DNA of 64,000 bases, taken from Beroe ovata. Lineage: Eukaryota; Ctenophora; Nuda; Beroida; Beroidae. Below the pieces are notes generated by a model, which was not told the origin of the DNA, made no database searches, and worked only from the letters and a program-made list of their open reading frames with translations. Made by a program: the position numbers and the translations under genes. Positions 23,056 through 34,490 of this stretch are shown here, piece by piece; positions within the stretch are counted from its first letter, which is position 1; the number at the start of each line of letters is the position of its first letter. The DNA is taken from NCBI GenBank assembly GCA_946803715.1, contig CAMPET010000018.1, forward strand, positions 78,565 to 142,564. The letters are read 5' to 3'.

Positions 23056-23282
23056 GGCCGGCCAGGATCAGATATGCAAGTAACAGTAGATAAAGTATCA
23101 ACCTTAAGATTTGCCCTTAAAGTTTGACATGTATCATTTCCTCTGATTAGGCTTACAGCATGTGTATATCACAGTTGAAATTAGCAGATCACTTGACACT
23201 TCAGCAGTATGTAATGAGCTCATTAAGCACCGGTTTGAGACACAAGTTAAAACCATATGGTTGAATATAGGAAGTAAGTAGC

Positions 23283-23600
23283 TGTATACAGGATAGCACT
23301 CACTGCACTCCCCTCTACTTAGCATATGCTCACTGTATAACGCTAGTACTCACTGTGCTTCGTTATACTGAGCATATACTCACTGTATATCCCTAGCAAT
23401 CACTGTGCTCCCTTCTACTGAGCATATACTCACTGTATATAGCCAGCATTCACTGTGCCACATTCCATCAAACGTATACTCACTGTATATCTCTAGCATT
23501 CACTGTGCTTCCTTCTACGGAGTGTATACTCACTGAATATCGCTAGCACTCACTGTGCTTCCATCTAATGAGCGTGTACTTACTGTATACAACTTAGTAC
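23283..23600. repeat. 50-bp minisatellite, about six units
   Basis: Diverged tandem units of about 50 bp, each containing TATACTCACTGTATAT, then CTAGCA, then TCACTGTGCTTCCTTCTA. The array decays at its right end. It is not CRISPR-like: there are no unique spacers and units vary throughout. Confidence 0.8.
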
Positions 23601-24232
23601 CAGCTTTACTCCCTTCAAGGAAGCATATATATCACTTGACACTTATTTCTGTGTATCCTCTCTACTGAGCCTATAAACTCAGTTTTCCACTCAAAATGGC
23701 CAAGAGGCTACACTGGATACAATACAGTGAATAACACTCAGAAGCAGAAGGCAGCCTGAAGGGCAAGTGTGAACATCCTACAAGCATGTCCATTGTGGCC
23801 TGGATCAAAATGTTCAAGATTGCCCCTCGACTAAGGGATCTGAAAACTAATTGACAGCAGAGCAAGTCCAAAGCCATTTTCCCCGCCCAGAGAAGGCTCT
23901 ATATCATATCCCTTTGTCCCTTTCAGTTTCGNTGTAGTGCTGTTGAATGAGTCGAATCCAATCTTTAAATCTGCAAATGAGCTCCCCAATTCCTCATATG
24001 TTATGCTCGCCAGATTCTATAAGTATAATGCTGCTTTTATCGATGATCACTATCTTCAGAAAGTTTAGACCACCTCTCTCAGACGAGCTCTTGATGCCGT
24101 CCAGATAAAGCGGTTTCTGAAATCGATTTCATCGATTATTGATTTTCACTAAAAGATCTAATTAGACTTATAAAGAATTTAAACTTAAATTTTCAAGAAG
24201 CTCGAGTTAGAAGCTCGAAAAAATGATGCTAT

Positions 24233-26546
24233 TCACCGTCTAGCAGCTGCGTGGGTCACAACAATTCCTTTAGCTATCCCGTACGGCACCCCAGTCCATC
24301 TGTCCCGGTCAGCACTCTGCACCCCAACATCGATACTCCCATCAGTGTTCTGGTAGCGTTCGTACTCCCCATCTTGAACGTGTAGCCCACCTTTCCAATT
24401 TCCATCAGGGCACCTGACAATAGTTATAGAGAATGTTTGCGAATGCGTGGCTGTGCAGCGAATAATGATTAACGTTGATCTGATATGAAAGGATCAGATA
24501 AGTAAAAAACGTTTGCAGATCTGCTGTTTCCTTCTCCATCACCAGTGCTAGGGGTTTGAGGTTCTTATAGCTGTTGGGGTCCCTACACTTGAACAGAATC
24601 TCGCCGCCAATCACTTCAGGATTGCCCTGTTGAAGATGAGCTATTGATTCGAAATGGAATTTTCGAATCATTTTAGTTACACAACCAACATTGACTGAAA
24701 AAATCAACAACTCTTAAATTCTGGCCGAGACTATAGTCCACCTCTGAACATGTGATCGGTGTGACAGCGAAAGTTTGACAAGATTTCAAACTGTGCCCAG
24801 ACTTCGTCAACTTGGTTGACAGCACATCATTGACTTCTTGATGAGAGCTTGCACCGTCCATACCTGAAGTTAATTTTGGTCATTGACATTATACTTTGAG
24901 AAAGATCTCCAAATCATAATGCAGCTGCACTCTTATGTTATGTCTCACTCTCGCGCGACCATAATTCCGCGCGATTCAGAATCTGTATCACACGCTATAG
25001 TACGTGAGGTAACACACGCTACGTGAGGCAGTATCTGGAAAGGGGGCCTTGGAAATTGTCTCCTCTTGGTACCAATTCTCTCCGGAAATTCCAATCTTGC
25101 TTCATAATTACATTTACCGGAGAGGGGGGATGGGCCTGGAGCTATATGCTAATTATATGCGGTCACATTGAGTGTGAAACACAAACAGAGAAATTACTTT
25201 GATGATATCTCAATCGTGTTTATTGTATGGAAAATCCACGTGAGTCAGACCGAATCAGACCAGTATTCTCTGTATTTTCCATCATATATCAGGATCAAAT
25301 ATATATTATGATGCGTTTGACAATGAAATATCTTCGTGGAAATTTGCAGAATAGAACACAATGATGAAAAATTAGCCCAGAACACAATTACAATGTGTTG
25401 AGTAAACAATACGTGTTGGTCCCATGGAATCTGCTTTGAAGCCCATAAATGAATTACCTATAGAACTAGAAGGACAGGCTCCGCCGCTCTGGTGTTGACT
25501 GCTTATCACTCATGATAAAAATAACAATATTTTTGAGGTGGGTAACATAGAAAATGACGTGTCAGCAAGCCCAAGTGCGTGTCCGCGATCTGGAGAGCTT
25601 AAATATCGCGAATTTGGCGTGGATTTAAGCATATTCTAATGAGCATGTTCCAAATTGAATAGTATGGATGTGTTTTTATGACAAATTTTTTGATATCAGG
25701 GACTTGCAGATATACTTCAATTCGTCTGTCAAGAATGAGAGGGATTGGTGAAGAGTGCGATTTTCGCGTACTATTATATACAGGGGGTGTCAAAAATAGG
25801 TGGACAAAACGAGCTTAGAACGTGCGTTGTCGATAAATGAGGTTGAAAAAGCAGCTCTGTTGCCTTTTGCCAATTCCTCTGTCATTTTTTGAGTTAGATA
25901 CATAGTGAAACTTTCATAGTGAAACGACCGGAGTTAAAGACAGCGTTAGAAATGTACAGAACTGGAAAGTCATTTTTTGCAGATAACTTTTGAGCTAGGA
26001 TCGTGACATTTTTGTGGGATAACTTATGGCCGATACTTCCAAATTTCATACATAACCTCCGAAGAGAAACTGAGTTATGGACGTTTACTTTTGTCCAATT
26101 TTTATGACACACCCTGTAGTAATAGTATTTGGATCTTAGTACCTTGATAGAATTAGAAGTCCATGTGCAGAACGATTCTCGTTTATCCAGATGGAACAAC
26201 GTTTGTTATCTCTATAAGCTGCTGGAGGGCCTGCTTCACCATATCTGACCGTTTTATGATCACTCAAACGTCTATATCTTGGTATCACCAGAGTCATCCA
26301 CTGGAACTTGCCTGTATGAAATCAAATTTCAAATCCATTCGTGAAAACAGCATATTATAATAGTGCCATTATCAATAATACCATGGAAACTATGATCAGT
26401 GATTCTTGAAAATATACCTTCCAAAGGTGTAGGGTGGTAATCCTTTCCTTCTCACCCTCACCAGGGACGTACAAGTCATACCGCTTTGCAAACTGTGATA
26501 TCTGCGTGGCAGTCCTTTTTGTAGCTTTGATGTTCACCATATGTTC
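24233..26546 (-). CDS. Unidentified split gene, incomplete model
   Basis: Several exons on the minus strand look coding but I do not recognise the protein. The clearest is 26418-26546 (43 codons, phase 0 at both ends, acceptor TTTTCAG and donor GTATAT). It encodes a basic helix-rich stretch and then Y-V-P-G-E-G-E. A second begins at 24863 and carries M-D-G-A-S-S-H-Q-E-V. A third starts near 24628 with G-N-P-E-V-I-G-G-E-I-L-F-K-C. The last, 24233-24413, runs C-P-D-G-N-W-K-G-G-L to a TGA after H-A-A-A-R-R. The exon linking 26418 to 24863 must leave one extra base, and I could not locate it. A Tc1/mariner-type element (25781-26116) lies in that gap. Exons further upstream, up to about 27300, are possible. 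Confidence 0.45.
25781..26116. mobile_element. Tc1/mariner-type miniature element
   Basis: Inverted ends CAGGGGGTGTCAAAAATAGG and GACACACCCTG are flanked by TA on both sides, as expected for Tc1/mariner insertion. The 336-bp interior has no intact transposase, although parts of it stay open on the minus strand. It sits inside an apparent intron of the unidentified split gene. Confidence 0.8.
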
Positions 26547-26639
26547 CTGAAAACATACTATCCGTAGAAAATGGAATGTAGATGACTATGGAAAGGCCTG
26601 ATTAGGTCGATCAGCCTAGTGTATGTTGAAAAATTACCC

Positions 26640-27341
26640 TGAAATTACCGTTATCGAGAGATTCCAGCAGTTCTCTGTACTCCAAGATGTCATCAGCGTC
26701 GGCCCCACTTGTATTTGCTCACTATCAAACTCCTCTGAGTCTGACTCAGACCAGTAACTACCAGCAACCTCGAGCATGTCGTTGATCTCTTGTGCAGCTG
26801 GAGAGACATTTTGATGAGCGATCGGAAATTCTCTACTTCTAGGTACTTCAAAAGTAAATGTACATTGAAGGTTAAGACTTGAACCTAAACCACTACAAAG
26901 TACAAGCCATGATCACAAATTGAAATAATAACGAGTATTAACGGCAACTCACTCCTATAACGCTGGACATTCCAATTGGACCTGAGCGTATACTCTCTGC
27001 ACTTGCCTCGGCCTGTGAAAGGAGTAACTGTCTCATCCCCAGAAGAATGGACTCGTCGGATTAAGAACAAAGAAACGAACAATACGTTCATGGAGTTCTG
27101 CTTCACTGAGCAGTGAGCGGTAACAATGCAGAGTACAGTTGATGTTGATCAGTTGGGTAAAATCATGATCAACACGGTGTGTTCCATGGAGAGGACGACG
27201 GTTGCGTGAACAGTAACGGCATTCACGGAGTGGTTTGTGAACTAGGCAATGTCTGTCTATATCTAATGTTTCATCACTGTAGTACAACTGTGGAAGAGGC
27301 TGCCAGGGGGTACTGAGGAAGAGGCAACAGTATATCAACAA
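26640..27341 (-). CDS. Possible exons: acidic stretch and Cys/His-rich stretch
   Basis: Two low-confidence coding-like segments. At about 27040-27300, after a possible CCACAG acceptor, a frame contains C-L-V-H-K-P-L-R-E-C-R-Y-C and later N-C-T-L-H-C-Y-R, a Cys/His spacing reminiscent of a zinc ribbon. At about 26640-26815, A-Q-E-I-N-D-M-L-E leads into an acidic S-E-S-D-S-E-E run, but the downstream part (A-D-A-D-D-I-L-E-Y-R) is in another frame. That implies a tiny intron, a sequencing slip or decay. They may be 5' exons of the unidentified gene at 24.2-26.5 kb, or remnants of a transposase. Confidence 0.25.
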
Positions 27342-27911
27342 GCATTGGGAGGTTGTGTGGAAGAAGTTGCAATGTGAAAGATGATGACAGATACGTGAGT
27401 TTGACTTCGATCAGTGGACATGGACACTGCACTATCATCGCATAAACTTGGATTTTAATAATAATAATTGAAATGTATCTCACTATCAGAACCACTATGT
27501 GAATAGTGGTTCCGATAAAATATTCAGAATGCTCTATCAATATCTTGTCTCACTGTCTCAGGACTTTCATGGTTTCAAAAAGTATAAAATTCTGCGCCGC
27601 GACGCTCCGATTTGGCACACGCGCGAAGTATTTGTCACAATATTTGACACAATAGCGCAAAAAGGTCATCTTGAAGTTGCACGCGCCGGTCGCGGATTTC
27701 GATACCTACTTGCAGCACAGCCACTGTGTACCTTGTGCGCGAGCGCGTTCACGCGCGCGCGAATCAATTGCCTTGACAGCAGTGTGCGATCATGATCACA
27801 GATTCACAGAATTGACAATGCGCAAGTTGATTGTTCTCATGTATAAACTATTTTCTGAAGACAAAAAAGTCATTATGTTCTGCTGAACTGTGCTGTTTAT
27901 TTCAAACACCT

Positions 27912-28793
27912 TTGTCTGGCGATGCTAGACCGCTGATGCAAGCCGCGAAGCGGCTTGCGTCAGCGGTCAGAATAAGTTTGCGCCGCGCGCGGCGCGCAAA
28001 ACGAAATTCTCGANTTTGAAATTGGACAAGGGGAAGTACTGCCGCATCGCAATTTTCCGTTTTGTCACGTGACTGTCACATGAGGGTCACGTGACTCGCG
28101 AACAAAAGCTGCTAGTACTTATAGTTAAGACGCGCGCGCTTCCAGCTTCGCGCGCTGTGAAACTATTCAAATCTCGCAAGAAGGTCAACCTAGGAATTGA
28201 ATATGAATAGTATGATATTGTGTTCTCATCATGATACTGATAGCGAAGATTCTCCTGGCTTGGTGATCCATCTTGCCAGTGCAGATGTAGACATGAACAT
28301 TACAACATCATGATGACGATCTCGTTCTCACATGATATTGATTATTGATCATGATGATGGCGGGATCATCAGATGGTGTGACGGTGTCAGGTGTGGAATG
28401 ACCATGCCACCNCCCGCCAGCAAGGGTAGGGTGAAATCCTACAAGGGCTATCATCGACAGCCAATACTGGCATGGCGCGGGATTTCGATTTTTTCCCTGG
28501 CAAGGGGCGGATTGAAAATCGCGCGCACCCGCGACGGCCACGGTTGGGTAAAATGATTCTACAACTTGTCAAATGTCGATTGATTGTAGGATTTCACCCT
28601 ACCCTTGCTCATTGCTAGCGGGATTTTATCCCTGGCAAGAATGAAAATTGCGCGCCGCGCACCGACGCGACGGTAGGGTAAAATCCTACAAGTCGATCGA
28701 TGATAGACCCTGCATCGAGAATTTCGTTTTGCGCGCGGCGCAAACTTATTCTCAGGCTTGCATTAGCGGTCTAGCATCGCCAGACAACGAAAA
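27912..28793. mobile_element. Compound GC-rich element with nested insertions
   Basis: The ends read TTGTCTGGCGATGCTAGACC and GGTCTAGCATCGCCAGACAA, the same family as 22553-22845. The interior carries CCGCGAAGCGG hairpins, a CACGTGACTGTCACATGAGGGTCACGTGAC-like palindromic patch near 28067-28098, and at least one nested Mutator-like element (28584-28691), with fragments of another near 28425-28562. Single Ns at 28015 and 28412 show the assembler struggled here. No gene is evident. Confidence 0.65.
28584..28691. mobile_element. Mutator-like miniature element, copy 2
   Basis: The ends TTGTAGGATTTCACCCTACC and GGTAGGGTAAAATCCTACAA match the copy at 22408. The flanks GTCGATTGA (28575-28583) and GTCGATCGA (28692-28700) are a 9-bp duplication with one change. 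Confidence 0.8.
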
Positions 28794-29113
28794 GGAGACA
28801 AAAATGAGAACTTTCAAAAAATTACGGCGCTGATGCAATGCAAGCCGCGCGAAGTATTTGGGTCAAACGGGTCAAACAGAACGCGGGCACAAGCAATCAA
28901 GAAGTGGCCGTAAAATACCACGCGATAGTAATTCTGCCTTTGGCCGTACATGTACAAGGGATAAAATCCCGCTTAGTGAGTGTAGGGAGTTCTCCTTCAA
29001 TAATTGATAGTGACATTGTATGCGGTGAGGTGTATGGTGGGCTGAAACCCCTGGCCCTCTGTTCGTCTCTCCCCCACCCCCACTGATACTAAGATACACA
29101 CATCACCTCTCAG

Positions 29114-29248
29114 TTGACAGGAGAGGAGCTTAAATCTGTAGGGCTGATAATTGAAAGTTTAGATCCTTCTCAGAAAAATGATATCCAGTATTTTGCTATG
29201 TTTTCTAGTTCTCATTTCAGGCAATACCACTTTGAAGCATTAAACTAA
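29114..29248 (+). CDS. Possible isolated terminal exon
   Basis: After a CTCTCAG acceptor, 44 codons stay open to a TAA, encoding E-E-L-K-S-V-G-L-I-I-E-S-L-D and ending H-F-E-A-L-N. The composition looks protein-like, but I find no matching upstream exon in the transposon-rich DNA to the left. It could be the last exon of a gene with a long intron, or chance. Confidence 0.25.
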   Translation: MTGEELKSVGLIIESLDPSQKNDIQYFAMFSSSHFRQYHFEALN

Positions 29249-29441
29249 ATACGTTGTTGTCCAGTTGATTTATTGTTTTAATTTCCTAATTGATACTCAG
29301 CTCAATCATTTTCAGTTCAATATTGTGTGTTAAATGATATCACTATCACAATATTTATTCCATTCATTCAAGGGCCTAGATATGATGATCATGGCTCATA
29401 GATAAACTGAATGAATTCTGACCTGAACAAGTCTATCAGAA

Positions 29442-31679
29442 ATGAAGCATGAGGTTATTGATTTTTTGACAGGGATTATCCAATATGATCAAAGAAATTC
29501 TGAAAGTGGGAGTGGTAAGCTGGGTAACCTTTACTTATGTAAATTTGGGATATCATTGCTCCTGCCAGACAATTTGGAAGAACATTATTGTCTACATAAT
29601 GAATGCGACTCAGGATGTTTCACACCAATCACGATTATCAAAACTGTATTTCTATCTGTGGATGGAAAGCAAATTGATCTTTCAGAGTACAATGACTTTA
29701 GCCTCATACCAGATCAAATTATAATTCATTATAAAGATTTTCAAGTGAGAGTTCTCCATTTGCCTTCTAGGAATGACCCATTCTCTAAGTTCATTAAAGG
29801 TTTGCAAGAAATCCTATATAATAGCTATGAACTGTTAATTGATCTAGTTCCAGATTCTTTGTCACAATACTGTATTTATAGTTTTCTGGATTCAAAGTCA
29901 TATGAGAATGAGATGTTAAGATTGGGATTAAATCAAAAGAAAAGTGGATGGAAAATCATTGAAGATAGAACATATGACAATTGCAATTTTATATCCCCCT
30001 TCTCTGTTGTTCCTTCCAATATCAGGGCTGGGAATGTATATAAAACTTCTAGTACTCATTCAAATAAAAGATTTATAACTTGGTGCTGGACAGATAGTGA
30101 AACTTTGGTGTCTCTTCTGCGTTGCAGTGAACCTGAAAGCAACCTTGATAACTCTTATCTGAAAAAAATTGTCCAAACAGTGAAACAATACCCAAGGAAA
30201 CATTCTGTTGTGAGTGTTGCAAGACTGAAGGACTCTTGCCCAGGTGAAGAAACAATTAGCCATAGCTTTAACAAGTTGTGGAAATCTTGTGTCATCAAGG
30301 ACCATGAAAATTTTCTAAGAAATATAGATTCCTGTAAGTGGCTACATCATATGCAATGTTTCTTGAGGGTATCTAGAAATATTGCCAGGACTTTAAAATT
30401 TGACAAAAACCCTGTTGTTGTTATAGATAAGAGTGGAAGGGATATAAGCTGTTTAATTGTATCATTAGTGCTCTTGTTATGTGATAAGTATTTCAGAACA
30501 ATTGAGGGGTTTGCAAATCTGATCAATAAGGAATGGTTAGCTGCTGGTTACCCTTTTTATTCGTCACTTATGAAACTAAAAAGCATGGAAACAGCATTTC
30601 TGCCTTCATTTGTAATGTTTATGGACTGTGTACACAACATTATTATACAATTTCCAGCAGAATTTGAATTCACTGATCAGTATCTGATGGCAATATTAGA
30701 TAAGATATTTTATGGATCCCCGGGACTCTTCATGTTTGACTCTCCTAGAGAAATATCAGAACAATTTCAAGACAAAGAGAATTTACTTTTCAATAACTTC
30801 TGGCACAACATACTTGAAAGCAGACACTCTTTTGTATCACCTTTGTTCCACATAAGAAAGAAGCAACAGCACCTCAAGCCATCGGAATGTAATCAAGAAG
30901 AGGCACCAAGAAACAGGGCAAAATCTTACATGCGTGCAACGTCAAACAGGTTTGGTGGAGAGAAAGATCCAAAAGATGAAAGCAGAACGAGTAAGAGACG
31001 TAGCACAGTCATGTGGAAAGCCATCAAAAAGGTAAGAAGAAAGTCGAAACGAAAAAAGGAAAGTTCCAGCAATTCGAAGTTTTATCAATCTTCTGATGAA
31101 TCGTTATTGACACATGGGAAACCGAATGTCATTAAAGATACTTTGACGTCGCATTCGGACCCTCTTAATGTCAACTATGGCATCATACAACTTGATCTTT
31201 GGGATAGGTATTTCTTCAGGCACACAAAGGCATTGAACTATGATGACAGTGAGGTGCTACTTCAGAAATTTGTAGAAGACACAGTAACCGCTTGTTCTGA
31301 CTTTGTTAGTTCTCTTTCTATTTCTGAAGAATCTAGTGATCAAGAAAACTCATCTTTGAGTTCCAGCACCAAGCTATCATTATACATTCATCTTGAGCCA
31401 TCTGTCGAAGGGTCGCTGAGAAAGAGTCCCAGCAACTTATCTATAGACTCGAATATCTCCGAAAGTAGAGTTCATGTGTCGGAAATTGATTTGTTCAATG
31501 ATCATGTTGATAAAGATTATGAAAGTGCTGAAGAACTTTCTTTGAATGGTATCGACAAAGAAGTTGCAATGATTACTGAAAACAAAGATCTTGAAAATGT
31601 TGAAATGTCGAATTCGAAATCACCTCATACTGTGGAACTTGAGATTGAAGAAGCAACTAATGATGTTGCTGACTCATGA
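29442..31679 (+). CDS. Inactive myotubularin-related protein (MTMR10/11/12 type)
   Basis: Intronless 745-aa protein, about the size of human MTMR10 and MTMR12. An N-terminal PH-GRAM-like region is followed by a myotubularin phosphatase fold: G-W-K-I near 165, R-F-I-T-W-C-W near 207, then the segment around the active site. There the catalytic H-C-x5-R loop is replaced by I-D-K-S-G-R-D (residues 328-334), so no Cys is available. The following F-R-T-I-E-G-F and K-E-W-L-A-A-G-Y-P-F block matches the dead MTMR10/11/12 branch, which acts as an adaptor for active phosphoinositide 3-phosphatases. The C-terminal third is a Lys/Arg-rich patch and then acidic Ser-rich sequence. A TATCAG directly before the ATG could be an acceptor, so a short upstream exon is not excluded. 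Confidence 0.88.
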   Translation: MKHEVIDFLTGIIQYDQRNSESGSGKLGNLYLCKFGISLLLPDNLEEHYCLHNECDSGCFTPITIIKTVFLSVDGKQIDLSEYNDFSLIPDQIIIHYKDFQVRVLHLPSRNDPFSKFIKGLQEILYNSYELLIDLVPDSLSQYCIYSFLDSKSYENEMLRLGLNQKKSGWKIIEDRTYDNCNFISPFSVVPSNIRAGNVYKTSSTHSNKRFITWCWTDSETLVSLLRCSEPESNLDNSYLKKIVQTVKQYPRKHSVVSVARLKDSCPGEETISHSFNKLWKSCVIKDHENFLRNIDSCKWLHHMQCFLRVSRNIARTLKFDKNPVVVIDKSGRDISCLIVSLVLLLCDKYFRTIEGFANLINKEWLAAGYPFYSSLMKLKSMETAFLPSFVMFMDCVHNIIIQFPAEFEFTDQYLMAILDKIFYGSPGLFMFDSPREISEQFQDKENLLFNNFWHNILESRHSFVSPLFHIRKKQQHLKPSECNQEEAPRNRAKSYMRATSNRFGGEKDPKDESRTSKRRSTVMWKAIKKVRRKSKRKKESSSNSKFYQSSDESLLTHGKPNVIKDTLTSHSDPLNVNYGIIQLDLWDRYFFRHTKALNYDDSEVLLQKFVEDTVTACSDFVSSLSISEESSDQENSSLSSSTKLSLYIHLEPSVEGSLRKSPSNLSIDSNISESRVHVSEIDLFNDHVDKDYESAEELSLNGIDKEVAMITENKDLENVEMSNSKSPHTVELEIEEATNDVADS

Positions 31680-32017
31680 CAATCAGCAATAATCATGAAT
31701 CAAAGTTTCCCACCATTTAGAATAGACTTGGGTTAAATTTTAGGTGCTTATGATATAAAGTTTAATGGAGTTTTTCGTGAAATACGTTTTCTCTTGATGG
31801 ACAATGGACATGCGATACTTTATGTTATAAATTTCTTCATTGATTACCGTTTTTATACAATTTGATTCTGGCAGATACAGTGTATGGAATGGAATTCCGT
31901 CAATCATTTTAAAATAGATTTTATAGCTTGCAAACAACAATCATTGATTTTTATGGTATTTGTAGAAACTTGAAACTGTTTGAGTGAAGTTTACATCTTT
32001 TGTGTCAAAACTCGAAA
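31680..32017. other. Short intergenic gap, MTMR to UBA2
   Basis: About 340 bp of AT-rich DNA between two genes on the same strand. It must hold the MTMR-like 3' UTR and the UBA2 promoter. I see no AATAAA and no other feature. Confidence 0.6.
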
Positions 32018-34490
32018 ATGAGGGAGTAAGTCAACACTTGTTATTGTCATCTACGTCATATCAATGAGACACACATTTACATGACTCTACTATTGATCTC
32101 ACTACCCTCATATTACAGAATGTTATACACCGACACCGATTCACACAAAAACTCCAAGATATTCGTTGTGGGAGCTGGGGGAATCGGGTGTGAACTCCTC
32201 AAAAACCTGGTTCTCACCGGCTTCACCAATCTCCATGTTATTGACCTGGACACGATTGATGTGAGCAACTTAAACCGGCAGTTCCTATTCCAGCGCCAGC
32301 ACGTCGGACAGAGCAAGGCAGTGTGTGCAACTAACACAGTCAAGCTCTTCAACCCAGATGTGGACATAACCACCTACCATGATAGGTAAATGCTGAGTCG
32401 ACATTTCGATTATCTTGCAGTGAGCCATAATCTCTGCCTAGATTTTACTAGTTAAATTTTCAATTAATAGATCATAAATGTAGTGTAACCCCCCAAACCA
32501 ATCGCAGTGTCATGTCTCCAAAGTACAACACTGAGTTCTTCAAGCAGTTCACTGTTGTAATGAATGCTCTTGACAACTTAGCAGCCAGGACTCATGTTAA
32601 CAGAATGTGTTTAGCTGCAAATGTTCCCCTTATCGAATCGGGAACAGGTTAGAAAGTTTCCCATCTGGGTCACCATAAAATCATTAATACTGAAGTCTGT
32701 GTTGGATATTCGTTGATCAACTTATGAAACTTCTCATTTTTCCATCGTGCGATAAACCTGATTTCCTCAGGAGGCTACCAAGGGCAGGTAACGGTGATAA
32801 AGAAAGGGAAATACGAGTGTTACGAGTGTACGCCGAAAAAGGGAGCAAAGACTTATCCTGGATGTACAATAAGGTGAATTCATATCTTTTTTGCTCTGAA
32901 TAGGATCATAATCATACGTAATTTGTACACTTGGTCGATCAATTGTGGGTGCCAATCACTGAGGAATATCATGTATGGTAGTTGTTTTAAACAGGCATAT
33001 AATAGTTAAATTTCGCTACTTTCTCTTCTTACTTTCTTACATCGATGATATCCCAGGAACACGCCCAGCGAGCCCATCCACTGCATAGTGTGGGCGAAGC
33101 ACCTTTTCAACCAGCTATTCGGGGAACCTGATCCAGACCAAGACGTGTCCCCGGACACTGCTGATCCTGACGCTGCTGCAGACGCAGGTACAAACTACGA
33201 TCTAGTATGATCCCGAAATTTATTATACTATACCTTATTCCACATGTTATCACTGAACAATGTTACCATGTTAATGTTAACTACACAATATTATAGCTTA
33301 ACATGTTAACTTAACATGTGAAATATCACTGAAAAACACCCCGAAATTGTGGCAAATTGCAACCACTCACAGGAGCGGTTGCAGCAGCTTCGGACTCGGA
33401 AGTAGAGCGGAAATCAACGCGCACATGGGTGGAAGAGAACGATTACAATGCGGACTCAATCCTCCGCAAAATGTTTCACGACGACATCAAGTACCTGCTG
33501 ACGATGGATAAACTGTGGAAAACACGGAAACCGCCGACTCCTCTCGATATGTCGGAGATAACAAATAACGAGAGAAACGGTGAGGATACCATTGCGACGC
33601 GTAGGGAGTACATGTTGAAAGATCAGAGACCTTGGTCAATTCCGGAGTGTGTGAGTGTTTTTAGGGAGAGTGTCAGAGTGATGAGTACACGGTACAAGAA
33701 GGAGGGATATCTATCGTGGGATAAAGACGATAAACCCGCCATGGACTTTGTAACTGCCACCGCGAATATCCGGGCTAGCATCTTCTCCATCGAGCAGAAG
33801 AGTAGATTCGATGTGAAAAGTATGGCTGGTAACATCATACCAGCTATAGCCACAACTAACGCCATCATCGCGGGACAGATTGTGTTGGAGGGCATGAAAA
33901 TTATCAGGGAGGATTGGGATAAGTGCACAACATCCATCCTCCAGCGAGCACCCACTGCGCGGCGCAAACTTATCGTACCATCGCCACTGGAGGCCCCTAA
34001 TCCGGCGTGCTACGCCTGCACCGAGAAACCGGAAGTCACCGTTACCCTGAACACTGAGAAAGTGACGGTCGGAACCTTCGAGGATAAGGTCCTTAAGAAG
34101 CACTTGGGAATGGTTGCTCCAGATGTGGAGATTGAGGATGGCAAGGGAACTATCATCATATCGTCTGAAGAGGGTGAAACTGAGGAGAATAACGAGAGAG
34201 CACTCAGCGAGTTCGGTATTGTGTCCCACACGAGGTTGAAGTGTGATGATTTCCTCCAGGAGTACGAACTGGTGGTGAACATCCTGCACAATGCCACACT
34301 GGGGGAGTCACGTGACAGCACGGAGGAATTCCTAGTGTCGGGGGGTGGTGCTGGTCCCCCCATTCCCCCGCCAATCGCGCCGCCCTCCCTCCCCTCTACC
34401 TCATCCGTGGAAACAGAGTCCACTCTCACACCCAGGAAGAGGAACAGGGATGAGGTTGAGATAGAAGATGATGATATAGAGGTCTTGTAG
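32018..34490 (+). CDS. UBA2: SUMO-activating enzyme subunit 2
   Basis: Catalytic subunit of the SUMO E1 (with SAE1). It adenylates SUMO and carries it as a thioester before passing it to UBC9. Six exons join in frame to 588 aa: 32018-32025, 32119-32385, 32508-32647, 32771-32873, 33057-33187 and 33373-34490 (human is 640). Exon 2 has the nucleotide-binding [10 protein letters not shown] and the D-x-D-x-I-D-x-S-N-L-N-R-Q-F motif. The catalytic Cys lies in Y-P-G-C-T-I-R-N-T-P, spanning exons 4 and 5. The last exon carries the Cys domain, the second C-x-x-C zinc half-site (A-C-Y-A-C), a ubiquitin-fold domain and an acidic/basic tail. The first coding exon would be only 8 nt; translation from the ATG at 32120 is the alternative. 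Confidence 0.95.

Larger units (their letters stand above)
21699..24232. other. Intergenic, transposon- and repeat-rich
   Basis: No gene supported over 2.5 kb. It holds a palindrome (22251-22356), a Mutator-like element (22408-22510), a GC-rich TIR element (22553-22845), a short TIR element (22926-23055) and a 50-bp minisatellite (about 23283-23600), each listed separately. A single N lies at 23932. Confidence 0.7.

Noticed and set aside
23283-23640. CRISPR-like periodic array
   Set aside because: Eukaryotic context, and all parts of each 50-bp unit vary together without unique spacers.
27499-28019. Overlapping 60-100 codon plus-strand frames
   Set aside because: They extend into a CpG-rich transposon end and look like composition effects.
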